From: Mycolicibacterium sp. P1-5
GTDB lineage: Bacteria > Actinomycetota > Actinomycetes > Mycobacteriales > Mycobacteriaceae
Direction: 5' to 3'
Assembly (NCBI RefSeq): GCF_008329565.1
Contig: NZ_NPKT01000010.1
Location: forward strand, 62,001 to 126,000
DNA length: 64,000 nucleotides
The position numbers were made by a program, and so were the translations under genes. Positions within the stretch are counted from its first letter, which is position 1, and each line of letters starts with the position of its first letter. The notes under the pieces were generated by a model. The model was not told the DNA's origin. It did no database searches and saw nothing but the letters and a program-made list of their open reading frames with translations. Shown piece by piece: positions 33,364 through 41,841 of the stretch.

Positions 33364-34326
33364 ATGCTCGCAATTCTCCGCTTCAACTTCGCTTCTCCAG
33401 GAGGAGATCCCAGCGTTCAGGGTGAATTGCTTTCCGCTGCACTGGAGTTGGCGCAATTCGGTGATCGGCACGGTATCGCGGCAATCAGCGTCGACGAACA
33501 TCACGTCACCGGCCACGGTTGGAGCTGCAACCCGGTGATGATCGCGGGGATGTTCCTGGCCCGCACCGCCAACATCTTCGCCAGCATCGACTGCGCGCTG
33601 GGGCCGCTGTGGAACCCCATCCGGATGGCCGAGGATATCGCGCTCGTCGACGCGATGAGCCGAGGCCGGCTACACACCACCGTCGGCCTGGGTTACCGGG
33701 AAGAGGAATACCGGGTTCTCGGTGTGGATTTCGCCCGCCGCGGCGAACTGATGGACCAGCTCCTGGAGACCATGCTGGCCGCATGGGCCGGTGACACCGG
33801 CGTCGTCTCGGGTACCTGGACGAAACCGCACCCGCCGCTCTACGTCGGCGGCGGCGTGAAAGCCACCGTCCGCCGGGCGGTGCGGTTCGGCCTGCCCCTG
33901 AGCCTGCCCAACCACCGGCCCGATCTCGCGGAGTACTACTCGCAGCTGTGCCGCGAGGCGGGCCTGCAGCCCTTCGTCCTGATGCCGCCCGCCGTCAACC
34001 GCGGAATGATCTATCTACACGAGGACCCCGAGCGTGCGTGGGCCGAACTCGGTAGCCACATTTTGTGGGAGGCGGTCACTTATGGAGCGTGGTCGGATGA
34101 CCCGTCACGGTCGTCCATGCACCTGCCCGGAGTGCAAACCCTCGAGGAAGTGCGGGCCTCGGGCCGCTACCGATTCCTCACCCCCGACCAGTTGATCGAC
34201 GAGGTGCGCGGGAGCGCAAACTACGGCCCGATCGTGATGCATCCGCTGGTCGGAGGTATGCCGGTCGAGGAAGCATGGAAGTCCGTAACTCTGCTTACAG
34301 ACGAGGTTCTGCCTGCCCTGCGTTAG
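33364..34326 (+). CDS. Luciferase-like (LLM) flavin-dependent oxidoreductase
   Basis: The 320-residue TIM-barrel protein starts ILRFNFASP and has SVDEHHVTGHGW, GRLHTTVGLGYREEEYRVLGVDFARRGELMDQLLE and PPLYVGGG, typical of bacterial luciferase-like monooxygenases or F420-dependent oxidoreductases. Both cofactors occur in mycobacteria; the sequence does not decide between FMN and F420. It is monocistronic with its own promoter, divergent from the Mrr-like gene. Confidence 0.85.
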   Translation: MLAILRFNFASPGGDPSVQGELLSAALELAQFGDRHGIAAISVDEHHVTGHGWSCNPVMIAGMFLARTANIFASIDCALGPLWNPIRMAEDIALVDAMSRGRLHTTVGLGYREEEYRVLGVDFARRGELMDQLLETMLAAWAGDTGVVSGTWTKPHPPLYVGGGVKATVRRAVRFGLPLSLPNHRPDLAEYYSQLCREAGLQPFVLMPPAVNRGMIYLHEDPERAWAELGSHILWEAVTYGAWSDDPSRSSMHLPGVQTLEEVRASGRYRFLTPDQLIDEVRGSANYGPIVMHPLVGGMPVEEAWKSVTLLTDEVLPALR

Positions 34327-34499
34327 CCATTCCGGTGACCGACGTTGCCCACTGCGGGTGCTTGCTCGCCAAAGTTGGGTTCTTAACAAGGATTTAGCCG
34401 CTGCTCCCGGTGACCTTAGATTTGCGGCATAACGTTTGGGTCAAGTTGAGGTGGCCGTCCAGCCGCCACACACGCAACAGGACCGAAATGAGGCACCCA

Positions 34500-34931
34500 A
34501 TGACGAGCTTCACGTCGCGATACGGAAACCCCGCTGTCGACTATGAGGGCGCCCATATCCGAGCACACTCGCGCCACATGGCAACGGTTGTCGCGGTCAG
34601 TGGACGCATCGATTCCCTCAACGTCGACCGGGTGACTGAATGCGCGAAGCGATTGGTGCTCGCCGAGAAGCCGTTCGTTCTTGACCTGTCCGGGGTCAGC
34701 TCGTTTACTCCTCAGGCCATCCGGTTGCTGTGCGACATCGACGACGTCTGCACCGCAGCCGGTGTTGAATGGGCCGTGGTCGGTAGCGACGCGGTGGACC
34801 GCCGCCTGCGCCGCGACAGCGATGTCGTATTCCCGGTCGTGGGTTCGGTCGCCGAGGCCGAGCACGAGTTCGACGACGCGGTTCTGAGCCGCCGCCGGTT
34901 GCTGCTTCCCCTGCTGAGCAAGACCGCCTGA
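34500..34931 (+). CDS. STAS-domain protein (anti-anti-sigma-like)
   Basis: The 143-residue protein has a STAS fold: VVAVSGRIDSLNVDRVTECAKRL then KPFVLDLSGVSSFTPQAIRLLCDIDDVC. The usual phosphorylatable serine region reads SGVSSFTPQ, so S or T residues are available. STAS proteins bind anti-sigma factors in partner-switching. Length and wording recall M. tuberculosis Rv1904. Two ATGs are possible (34488 and 34500); both have purine-rich sites, and the second has GAGG at better spacing. No kinase or sigma gene is adjacent. Confidence 0.75.
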   Translation: MTSFTSRYGNPAVDYEGAHIRAHSRHMATVVAVSGRIDSLNVDRVTECAKRLVLAEKPFVLDLSGVSSFTPQAIRLLCDIDDVCTAAGVEWAVVGSDAVDRRLRRDSDVVFPVVGSVAEAEHEFDDAVLSRRRLLLPLLSKTA

Positions 34932-34940
34932 TCCGAACGC

Positions 34941-35873
34941 TCACCCGTGTGTGGGTAGCAGCTCCCCTAGGGCGCGCATATGCGCGTCCGTCGTGCCACA
35001 ACATCCGCCGACGACGGGAACGTCGTAATTGCGTCGTAGGTAGTCCATGGCCGTGGCGAACTCGCCCGGTGGATCGCTCTCCGCATGGTCAAGCGCGACC
35101 AGTTCGGCGGGACTCAGCCTGGAACCGTTGGCCTTCACCTCTCGAATCCGGCTGACTGCTTCGCCGCAGCGATCCAGTGCGCGTGCGGCTACCGTCGGAT
35201 GGATGCACGACAGCGAGAAGTAAGTCGGCGCTGCTTCGTCGTCCACACGATGGATGGCCTCGGCCAGCGCGGTTCCGTCCAAGACCCGGGTATCCGCGTC
35301 GAGCACCCAGGACACGACGAACGGCAAGCCGGTTCGCGCCATCGCCCGGGCTACTCCGATGGCTTCGCCGACCGCGGGGAATGTGGCCGCGAACAGGAAG
35401 TCCACCCCGGCCTCGGCGAGGGATTCGATCTGCGCCCGGTGGTACTCGGCGGCAGCCGTTGCCGAGGGTGCCTCGGCAGGCCGGTAAGCATCGCCGGCCG
35501 GCCCGAGCACCCCGCCGATCCACGCCGGCGGGCCGGTGTGACCGTCGAGTAACTGCCGGTGAAAGGCGACCGCCGCGCTGTTGAGCCGCTGCACGGCCTC
35601 AACGTCGCCGAGACCGGCGAGCCGGGTGAAGTTGACGCTCGCCCGGAAGGTGGGCGTGCCGATCACCACCGGCACTCCGGTCGAACTCGCGGCGTCGAGA
35701 TAGCTCTGGTAGATCGCGCGCAGCGCGGGCTCACCCTTCGGGTCCCCGACCAATCCGGCGACCTGGATTTCGGGATTCATCGTGATCGACGTCTCGAACA
35801 TCACGCGCGTCTCGATGCCGCCGTCGGTGAGCACCGGAATTCCATTCGCTACCGCGTCGGTGAAGCTGGGCAT
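34941..35873 (-). CDS. Homocysteine S-methyltransferase-type enzyme
   Basis: The 310-residue protein has the zinc cysteines C223 (SLSCIHP) and C291/C292 (VVGGCCGTT), plus LTDGGIET at the N-terminus. This is the MmuM/BHMT type, which transfers a methyl group from S-methylmethionine or a similar donor to homocysteine. The usual NC motif is SC here, and SYxAS is replaced by TFRAS. It is one of two one-carbon/methionine-related genes in the window but is not linked to the MTHFR operon. Confidence 0.85.
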   Translation of the reverse strand: MPSFTDAVANGIPVLTDGGIETRVMFETSITMNPEIQVAGLVGDPKGEPALRAIYQSYLDAASSTGVPVVIGTPTFRASVNFTRLAGLGDVEAVQRLNSAAVAFHRQLLDGHTGPPAWIGGVLGPAGDAYRPAEAPSATAAAEYHRAQIESLAEAGVDFLFAATFPAVGEAIGVARAMARTGLPFVVSWVLDADTRVLDGTALAEAIHRVDDEAAPTYFSLSCIHPTVAARALDRCGEAVSRIREVKANGSRLSPAELVALDHAESDPPGEFATAMDYLRRNYDVPVVGGCCGTTDAHMRALGELLPTHG

Positions 35874-35879
35874 CCGCCG

Positions 35880-35885
35880 ACGTTA
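35880..35885 (-). promoter_or_regulatory. -10 box TAACGT of the homocysteine methyltransferase gene
   Basis: TAACGT is followed on the minus strand by CGGCGG and ATG 35873; the transcript is probably leaderless. Confidence 0.55.
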
Positions 35886-35919
35886 GCTCACTCCGGTCCG
35901 GGTGGGCGCAGCGCCGAGT

Positions 35920-35925
35920 TACCCT
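35920..35925 (+). promoter_or_regulatory. -10 box TACCCT of the secreted-protein gene
   Basis: TACCCT is followed after 7 nt by GTG 35933. It lies back to back with the TAACGT box of the divergent gene, so two leaderless promoters fit in 59 bp. Confidence 0.45.
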
Positions 35926-35932
35926 AGTTGAC

Positions 35933-36475
35933 GTGGGTCGACTAACGAACGTGATCGCAATCAGCGCGCTGGCGGTGACCGCCGGCGTCCTCGGCGGGGG
36001 TATGGCGACCGCCGATCCGACCACCACGCCGGCGCCCACACCGTCACCAACCGGGCCCGCGCCCGGTCCGGTCAACGCCGCAGCCCCGTCCGCGACACAG
36101 AACCCCGTACCTGCCGGTGCACCCAAGACCAGCATCGACAGCGACGGCACCTACAAGGTCGGCGTCGACATCGTTGCGGGCACGTACGCATCGGCTGGCC
36201 CGGTCGAGGGGGGCGCCTGCTACTGGAAGCGGACCGGCGGCCCGGACGGCCAGACCAACGTGGACAACGCGCTGACCAAGAAGCCCTCGGTGGTGCAGAT
36301 CGACCCGGGCGACGTCTCGTTCAAGACCGACGGTTGCCAACCCTGGACGCTGACCGATCAGCAGCCACCGGCCCCGGCCGGGCCGCTGCTATCGCAATTT
36401 CAGCTGCGCCATTCCCTCGACATCCTGAACGGGATGGCCGGGGCCTCCGGCCAGGGGCAACTGCCGCCGTACTGA
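35933..36475 (+). CDS. Secreted protein with proline-rich linker
   Basis: The 180-residue product has a signal peptide (1-28, GGGMATA), a Pro/Thr/Ala-rich stretch (TTTPAPTPSPTGPAPGP) and a compact domain with DGTYKVGVDIVAGTY, GACYWKRTGGPDGQ and KTDGCQPW. Two cysteines in the mature part may form a disulfide. I recognise the domain as a widespread actinobacterial exported type but can assign no function. Confidence 0.75.
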   Translation: MGRLTNVIAISALAVTAGVLGGGMATADPTTTPAPTPSPTGPAPGPVNAAAPSATQNPVPAGAPKTSIDSDGTYKVGVDIVAGTYASAGPVEGGACYWKRTGGPDGQTNVDNALTKKPSVVQIDPGDVSFKTDGCQPWTLTDQQPPAPAGPLLSQFQLRHSLDILNGMAGASGQGQLPPY

Positions 36476-36493
36476 ATCAACGGTTGTGCGGCG

Positions 36494-36844
36494 CTACTCC
36501 ACGATGGGGAAGAAGGATTCACCGTCTTCCGGAGCGCCGTCAATTTGGCCGCGGTGGGTCTTGGAGTCCTCGACGATGACGCCCTCGACGATGTCGACAT
36601 CCTTGACCGACCCGGCCGCCGACGGCACGCCTTCCGCGGGGAAGGGGATGGTCCGGTGTGGGGTGTCAGGGGTGATATCGGGTTCCTCGCTTGACAGACG
36701 CTCCTCGAGGGTCGCGTCATCGGAGGGATCCAGCCAAGCATCTGGCGGGTCCACCACTGTGTCGCCGTCGTCATTGCGCACGTCGTCGGAATCCAGCGAT
36801 TCGCTGGGGCTCAGTGTGTTATCCGGACCACCGGAATCAGCCAT
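36494..36844 (-). CDS. Acidic protein of unknown function
   Basis: The 116-residue protein from ATG 36844 is strongly acidic (SLDSDDVRNDDGDTVVDPPDAW, SSEEPDITPDTP) with no hydrophobic segment and looks intrinsically disordered. The start has no clear ribosome site. It sits between the secreted protein and the aldose epimerase, on the epimerase strand, 64 nt downstream of it. Family not recognised. Confidence 0.6.
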   Translation of the reverse strand: MADSGGPDNTLSPSESLDSDDVRNDDGDTVVDPPDAWLDPSDDATLEERLSSEEPDITPDTPHRTIPFPAEGVPSAAGSVKDVDIVEGVIVEDSKTHRGQIDGAPEDGESFFPIVE

Positions 36845-36908
36845 GCCATCGTTTGCCCGGACCCATGTTCGACCAAACACGATGTTCAACCAAACACGCC
36901 ACGGCACT

Positions 36909-37823
36909 TCACCGATTTCGGATGCCCCACCGACTGCTCATCGATTGACCCGGTTCGAGCCGGACCACGTCATCGCCGGTGCGAAATGCATTGGGCGGGG
37001 CGGTCATCGGCTCGACACCCAAGCCAGTTCGCCAATGCGGTTCGGGCTGGGTATGGGAGGTGTAGATCTCGATGTAGGGATAGTGCTGATCAACCCAGAC
37101 CGCGATGGAATGGCCTTCTGCATCAGTGACGTTCACCCACGCCAGGCCGTCGGAATCGCGGGTGAGATCTGTGAAGGTGTAGTCGATGTCTTGGCTGCCG
37201 ATCACCCGACGGTCGCGAAAGTCCACCGGCGAGCCGGCGACGTCGGCGGTGCCGATCGGTAGGCCGCGCTCATCGGTGGGAAGCCATTGCGCGGCGTCGA
37301 GTTGCAGAGTCATCGTGTCCACGCGTGCGGCCTGGGCTGCGAGGTATGGGTGTTGCCCGGCCGCGTAGGGGCATGGCGCATCGCCCATATTGGTCGCGGT
37401 GGTCTGCACCGTGAGCCCCTGTGGCCCCAGCCGGTATTCGACTTCAACGTCGAGCGTGAAGGGGTAGCCCATCATGGGACGCAGCACAGTTCCCATGGCA
37501 ACGTGGTCTGTCCCGCGGGCCCGACAGGACCAGTTGCGCCACCGCACCAGTCCGTGGATGGCGTTGTGCTTGTCCGGCTCGGTGAGTGGTAGTTGATAAT
37601 CGCTGCCATCGAAGCGGTATTTGCCGTCGGCGATTCGGTTAGGCCACGGCACCAGTGGCAGCCCGCGCGCGCCGGTACAACGCTCGTCGGGGCCATAGCC
37701 ATCAAGAATCTCGCGGTCGCCGCTTCGGTATTGGCGCAGGCCGCCGCCCACCTCTACCACCGTGGCGTGCTGGTCGCCATGAGAAATCTCGAACTGGGCA
37801 CCGGAGGACGCTGGACGGGTCAT
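36909..37823 (-). CDS. Aldose 1-epimerase family protein
   Basis: The 304-residue protein has PLVPWPNRIADGKYRFDG, KHNAIHGLVRWRNW (catalytic-site histidine) and YAAGQHPYLA with the second histidine, then a glutamate in GLGVEPMTAPPNAFRTG. This is the galactose mutarotase fold, interconverting sugar anomers. ATG 37823 is chosen; the frame continues upstream but there runs in Arg-rich non-protein sequence. It follows the small membrane-protein gene by 28 nt on the same strand. Confidence 0.85.
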   Translation of the reverse strand: MTRPASSGAQFEISHGDQHATVVEVGGGLRQYRSGDREILDGYGPDERCTGARGLPLVPWPNRIADGKYRFDGSDYQLPLTEPDKHNAIHGLVRWRNWSCRARGTDHVAMGTVLRPMMGYPFTLDVEVEYRLGPQGLTVQTTATNMGDAPCPYAAGQHPYLAAQAARVDTMTLQLDAAQWLPTDERGLPIGTADVAGSPVDFRDRRVIGSQDIDYTFTDLTRDSDGLAWVNVTDAEGHSIAVWVDQHYPYIEIYTSHTQPEPHWRTGLGVEPMTAPPNAFRTGDDVVRLEPGQSMSSRWGIRNR

Positions 37824-37851
37824 GCGTGGTGGATTCCCCGTGCGGCGGTTG

Positions 37852-38232
37852 CTACTCCCTGCCCGCCGTGGATGAGTGACGCCGTTTCCACAGCAGCGCC
37901 AGACAAACGGCGAGCGCCGCAGATGCCGCAGCCCATTGCCACAGCGACGCCTGCGGGGAAACCCCGCCGGCTTGTCGATCCGGTTGACCGACACGGCCCT
38001 GCCTGTTCGATGCAATGATCGTGCCCCCGCTGCCACCATCCTCGGGTACGTCACCGTGATCATCACCGCGGTGCACCGGATGCCTTGAATCATCCCCGGC
38101 GGGAGGCCACGGGTATGTCCAGTTGCTATGGGCCGCCGCTTCCTCAGCCGCTTCCGCCCTGACCTGCCGCTGCTGTCGCTGTTGCGGATCCAGTTCCACC
38201 TCGCCCTCCTCGTCTGTGTCGCACTCGATCAC
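37852..38232 (-). CDS. Tail-anchored protein of unknown function
   Basis: From GTG 38232 this 126-residue frame encodes an acidic, Gln-rich N-terminus (CDTDEEGEVELDPQQRQQ), a helical segment, a low-complexity Gly/Asp middle and one C-terminal membrane helix (LWQWAAASAALAVCLALLW) followed by KRRHSS. The layout suggests a tail-anchored protein facing the cytoplasm. The start overlaps the stop of a 47-codon frame by GTGA. The evidence is coding bias and layout only. Confidence 0.5.
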   Translation of the reverse strand: MIECDTDEEGEVELDPQQRQQRQVRAEAAEEAAAHSNWTYPWPPAGDDSRHPVHRGDDHGDVPEDGGSGGTIIASNRQGRVGQPDRQAGGVSPQASLWQWAAASAALAVCLALLWKRRHSSTAGRE

Positions 38233-38372
38233 AGCCGCGGGTGTGCTGGGCCAACGCCTTCGGCCAAGAGGTGCGTGGTGCCGGCGGGCACCACCAACGG
38301 CTGATAGTGGATGCCCCCAATAGCACCCGCCCATACTTGAGCCGCAGAATCTCTGACATCCACGAGACCCAT
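38229..38372 (-). CDS. Possible 47-residue protein
   Basis: The frame from ATG 38372 encodes MGLVDVRDSAAQVWAGAIGG... and ends HPRL, with its TGA overlapping the GTG of the next gene. It starts 23 nt after the YeiH stop, with no clear ribosome site. The GTGA junction favours a real coupled gene; the short length and lack of a known family argue against it. It may be a remnant of a longer gene. Confidence 0.3.
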   Translation of the reverse strand: MGLVDVRDSAAQVWAGAIGGIHYQPLVVPAGTTHLLAEGVGPAHPRL

Positions 38373-38394
38373 AACGGTGCCGCCGACTGAGGTT

Positions 38395-39513
38395 CTACGT
38401 GGCGCCCACGCCCCAGTGCAGTACCCGCGAGGTGAACAAGACCAGGCCGAGCGACACCACGGCCACCACGACCAGACCGATGACGGCCACGACCAGCGGC
38501 CGCCATCCAGTGCGTGCGAGTTCGCGGAAGTTGGTGTTCAGCCCGACTCCGGCAAACGTCAGCAGGAACGCCCACTTCGAGACGTTGCCCAGGTTTGCGA
38601 TCTGTCCCTTACTGAACAGATGCGCCGTGGCGAGCGCCGACACCGCCAGAAAACCCAGCACGAACTTTGGGAACTTCTCCCACACGAACTTCGCCTTGGC
38701 CGTGATTCCGGGGGCGAGCTCGTCGGCCTGGCCCCTCGACGACCAGTACAGCGCGAAGCCCAGCACGACGAACCCGATCAGCGCGTTGCGCACCGACTTC
38801 ACCAGCACGGCCAACTTGCCGGCCTCTTCGGAATACAGGTATCCGGTCGCGGTGGTCTCGGCGGTGTTGTCGACGGCCAGACCAGCCCACAACCCGAATT
38901 CGTGGCTGGAGAGCCCCAGCGCGTGACCGATGACCGGCAGCGTGAACAGGGCGACGGCGCCCAAGGCCAGGATCGCCGCGATCGCGTAGCTGACATCGGA
39001 GTTGCGCGCCCGGATGGCGCCCTTGGACGCCACAATGGCCGACACCCCGCAGATCGAGGTGCCGATGGCCAATAGCGACCCCAACTTGCCGGACAACCCG
39101 AAAGCCTTGGCAGCCAACAGGATGATGGTGCCTGCGATCGCCATGTCCAGCAGGATCTGCACCAGCGAGATACCGCCCAGCTTGATGATGTCGCCCAGGA
39201 CGAACCGCGCACCGAGCGCCACGATGCCGATCTTCAGCCAGAACTCATAGGTCTGTACACCGGGTCGGAAAATGCGGTGCACCCCAATGGTATTGGTGAT
39301 CAGCAGACCGATCACGATCGCCCACAGCACGTACTCGATATCGGGAACGGTCCAGTGTTCTTTCTTGGCAAGCGCATTCCACCAGATCTGGGCGTATTTG
39401 CCGAGCAGGCCGATGCCGATGAGCAGCAGCACGCCCGGGACGTAGTCCAGCAGGTTGCGGCTGGTGAAGATCGGGTGTTCTTCGGAAGTCTGTGCGACGT
39501 CAGTTGTGGTCAC
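38395..39513 (-). CDS. YeiH-family putative sulfate/anion exporter
   Basis: The 372-residue protein has about ten to eleven membrane helices and the family signature around [19 protein letters not shown] and [22 protein letters not shown]. YeiH/PF03601 proteins are proposed to export sulfite-derived sulfate in some bacteria, but direct evidence is limited. GTG 39513 lies 3 nt after the stop of a 46-residue membrane protein, so the two are probably one unit. Confidence 0.85.
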   Translation of the reverse strand: MTTTDVAQTSEEHPIFTSRNLLDYVPGVLLLIGIGLLGKYAQIWWNALAKKEHWTVPDIEYVLWAIVIGLLITNTIGVHRIFRPGVQTYEFWLKIGIVALGARFVLGDIIKLGGISLVQILLDMAIAGTIILLAAKAFGLSGKLGSLLAIGTSICGVSAIVASKGAIRARNSDVSYAIAAILALGAVALFTLPVIGHALGLSSHEFGLWAGLAVDNTAETTATGYLYSEEAGKLAVLVKSVRNALIGFVVLGFALYWSSRGQADELAPGITAKAKFVWEKFPKFVLGFLAVSALATAHLFSKGQIANLGNVSKWAFLLTFAGVGLNTNFRELARTGWRPLVVAVIGLVVVAVVSLGLVLFTSRVLHWGVGAT

Positions 39514-39516
39514 GGG

Positions 39517-39657
39517 TCACCACGGAATCTTGGGGAGGACACCTGCGACGGCGAGCACGACGAAGACGCCCGCGACGATGGTCGCCCACCAGTCGACGCC
39601 GATGCTGAAACGACCCCGGCTCGCTTCGCTCGCGCCGGGCAATTTGGATTCGGTCAC
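39517..39657 (-). CDS. 46-residue single-pass membrane protein before the YeiH gene
   Basis: From GTG 39657, which has GAGAAG at 6-nt spacing, this frame encodes a polar start (VTESKLPGASEASRGR), then one membrane helix (WWATIVAGVFVVLAVAGVL) and ends PKIPW. Its TGA is 3 nt before the exporter start. Size, ribosome site and spacing indicate a genuine small partner or assembly subunit of the exporter. Confidence 0.6.
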   Translation of the reverse strand: MTESKLPGASEASRGRFSIGVDWWATIVAGVFVVLAVAGVLPKIPW

Positions 39658-39760
39658 GGTCACCTTCTCGCTCGCGCCACTGTTCTCACGTCGCCGATGA
39701 TGACGACCGGACGCGGCCCTGCCCAGCAATGCGCTCGCGATGATTCCAGAGGCGCGCCGG

Positions 39761-40543
39761 CTATTTGGCGGTGGCCGGAGTTGCAGGCAACGGTGATGGG
39801 CAGGCGTGGTGATCCTGGAGCTCCTCGCCACCGGCTTCGGACACATCGTCTGCGCGGTCGGCCAGGACGACGAAACCGGCTCTGGGGGTGGCGGTACCGA
39901 CGACCACCAACGTGTACTCCCCCATGTCGTCGCGCGCACCCTCGAGGCCGTCGGCGAGTAGCCGGAACGGGTCCGCGTCCAAATCGGTACCGTCGACGGC
40001 CATCGCCCAATACGTGTGGCCGGTCAGCGGAACCGGCAGAGGAGCCCACACCGGCCCGATCGCACCGGCCGCCGAGCGCAGCGCGTCATGGACGTCGGCA
40101 CGCAGGCAGTCGACATGGATGTGCAGCTGATTCTGGGACCGCGCCACCGCCGAGTTGACCGCGAGGCTCATCCAGTCCCGGGGGATCGTTCCGCCGGCCC
40201 GCTGCTCGACGAACGACCGAGCCTGCCAGGCCGCGCCGAAGTAGTTGGTGGCGTGGGGATCGCGCAGTTCGGGGCTTTCGATCCCGGTGATGCGCGCGGT
40301 CGGGATCACCAGGTACTGCCGGTCGCCGACGATGTCCTTGAGGACGGCGTAGCCGCCGTCTTCGCCGTGGCTGAGATCGACGCGGGAACACGGCGCCGGG
40401 TCGCGATGCTGCTGCACATCGACGACGCACTGATCGTGGACGATTCGCCACAGGGTATCCGGAGCGGCATAAGCGGTTGCCGGGGCGAGAAGGCACAGCG
40501 CCAGTGCCGCCGCCAGCGGCACGCTGCCGCACGTGTGTCGCAC
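39761..40543 (-). CDS. cdh: CDP-diacylglycerol pyrophosphatase
   Basis: The 260-residue protein has an N-terminal signal/anchor (VPLAAALALCLLAPATAYA), then TLWRIVHDQCV and the HIT-like HxH motif in SQNQLHIHVDCL. This is the Cdh family (M. tuberculosis Rv2289 as I recall), cleaving CDP-diacylglycerol to phosphatidate and CMP at the membrane. GTG 40543 is preferred over GTG 40549 because a TAGGGT -10 box predicts a transcript starting exactly at 40543. Confidence 0.85.
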   Translation of the reverse strand: MRHTCGSVPLAAALALCLLAPATAYAAPDTLWRIVHDQCVVDVQQHRDPAPCSRVDLSHGEDGGYAVLKDIVGDRQYLVIPTARITGIESPELRDPHATNYFGAAWQARSFVEQRAGGTIPRDWMSLAVNSAVARSQNQLHIHVDCLRADVHDALRSAAGAIGPVWAPLPVPLTGHTYWAMAVDGTDLDADPFRLLADGLEGARDDMGEYTLVVVGTATPRAGFVVLADRADDVSEAGGEELQDHHACPSPLPATPATAK

Positions 40544-40549
40544 GGCCAC

Positions 40550-40555
40550 ACCCTA
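40550..40555 (-). promoter_or_regulatory. -10 box TAGGGT deciding the cdh start
   Basis: TAGGGT is followed on the minus strand by GTGGCC and GTG 40543. The earlier GTG would fall in the spacer, outside the transcript. Confidence 0.5.
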
Positions 40556-40645
40556 CGTGCGATGAAAACTGATCGGGTACCCGTCATCTCTTCCGCATTT
40601 GCGGCTTCGACCGGGCAGATTCACCGCGGTTGCGGTGTCGTCGGC

Positions 40646-40651
40646 TACCAT
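40646..40651 (+). promoter_or_regulatory. -10 box TACCAT of the HTH-TOBE/modA operon
   Basis: TACCAT is followed by TCGGCC and GTG 40658, giving a leaderless operon start. ATG 40664 would be the second possible codon. Confidence 0.55.
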
Positions 40652-40657
40652 TCGGCC

Positions 40658-41062
40658 GTGCCCATGCTGCGTGTCCGGGAGGCCGCCGAGTTGCTCGGTG
40701 TCAGCGATGACACCATCCGGCGCTGGATCGACGACGGCCGCCTGCCCACGGGCCGCGACCAGTCCGGCCGCAAGACCGTCGACGGAGCCGCGTTGGCCGC
40801 CTACTCCCGCCGGACCGCAGCGGCGGGCCCGAAAGACCCGCTGTCGGTCGCCAGTTCGGCCCGCAATCGGTTCGCCGGGCTGGTCACCAAGGTGGTCACG
40901 GACACCGTGATGGCGCAGGTGGAGATGCAGTGTGGGCCGTTCACTGTCGTGTCGCTGATGAGCAGCGAGGCCGTGCGGGAACTCAACCTCGAACCGGGAA
41001 GTGTCGCGGTGGCCGTCGTAAAGGCCACCACCGTCATCGTCGAAACCTCAGGAGCGTTGTGA
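40658..41062 (+). CDS. HTH-TOBE (molybdate-responsive) regulator
   Basis: This 134-residue protein joins a MerR/excisionase-type helix-turn-helix (REAAELLGVSDDTIRRWIDDGRLP, 7-30) to a single TOBE/Mop domain (NRFAGLVTKVVTDTVMAQVEMQCGPFTVVSLMS, 70-102), which binds molybdate or tungstate oxyanions. Its TGA overlaps the GTG of modA, so regulator and binding protein are translated together. The likely role is a molybdate-sensing regulator of molybdenum uptake or use. Confidence 0.85.
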   Translation: MPMLRVREAAELLGVSDDTIRRWIDDGRLPTGRDQSGRKTVDGAALAAYSRRTAAAGPKDPLSVASSARNRFAGLVTKVVTDTVMAQVEMQCGPFTVVSLMSSEAVRELNLEPGSVAVAVVKATTVIVETSGAL

Positions 41063-41820
41063 AACGTCTGATGCCGGTGCTGGCAGCCGGTCTACTGCTC
41101 ATCGCCGGTTGTAGTTCTTCGTCGCAGCAGTCCTCATCGACGGGACAACAAAAGATTGTCGTGTTCGCCGCCGCATCGCTGAAGGCGACCTTCACCGCGC
41201 TCGGCGATCAATTCAGCAGAGACAACCCCGGTGCCTCCGTGGAGTTCTCGTTCGCGGGGACCTCGGATCTGGTGACCCAGTTGACCCAGGGCGCGCATGC
41301 CGACGTCTTCGCGTCCGCCGACACCAAGAACATGGACAAGGCCGCCAAGGCCGGCCTGCTCGCGGGCACGCCGGTCAACTTCGCCACCAACATGCTGACC
41401 ATCGCCGTCGCGCCGGCGAACCCCAAGGGCATCAAGACATTCCAAGACCTGACCAGGCCCGGCCTCAACGTCGTGGTGTGCGCGCCGCAGGTGCCGTGCG
41501 GAACGGCCACCCAGACGGTGGAAACCACGTCCGGGGTGAAGCTAACCCCGGTCAGCGAGGAGTCCTCGGTCACCGACGTACTGAACAAGGTCACCAGCGG
41601 CCAGGCCGACGCCGGGCTCGTCTATGTCTCCGATACCGCAGGCGCGGGGGAGAAAGTCCTCGCGGTGTCGTTCCCCGAAGCGGCCGGCGCGGTCAACACC
41701 TACCCGATCGCGACGCTGCGGCAGTCCGGGAACTCCGCTCTGGCAGGCGCGTTCGTCGACCTGGTGACCAGCCCCGTCGGGCAGGCGACCCTGACGAAAG
41801 CCGGTTTCGGCAAGCCCTGA
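41059..41820 (+). CDS. modA: Molybdate-binding lipoprotein ModA
   Basis: The 253-residue protein has a lipobox (LLIAGCSSS, cysteine 18), then IVVFAAASLKATFTALG, FSFAGTSDLVTQLTQGAHADVFASAD and GQADAGLVYVSDT, the oxyanion-binding signature of ModA. It delivers molybdate to a ModBC permease. A GGAG site precedes GTG 41059. The modB and modC genes are not downstream; a phosphodiesterase gene is, so the permease must be encoded elsewhere. Confidence 0.9.
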   Translation: MKRLMPVLAAGLLLIAGCSSSSQQSSSTGQQKIVVFAAASLKATFTALGDQFSRDNPGASVEFSFAGTSDLVTQLTQGAHADVFASADTKNMDKAAKAGLLAGTPVNFATNMLTIAVAPANPKGIKTFQDLTRPGLNVVVCAPQVPCGTATQTVETTSGVKLTPVSEESSVTDVLNKVTSGQADAGLVYVSDTAGAGEKVLAVSFPEAAGAVNTYPIATLRQSGNSALAGAFVDLVTSPVGQATLTKAGFGKP

Positions 41821-41841
41821 GGTTCTGGCAGGCTCGAAGCC

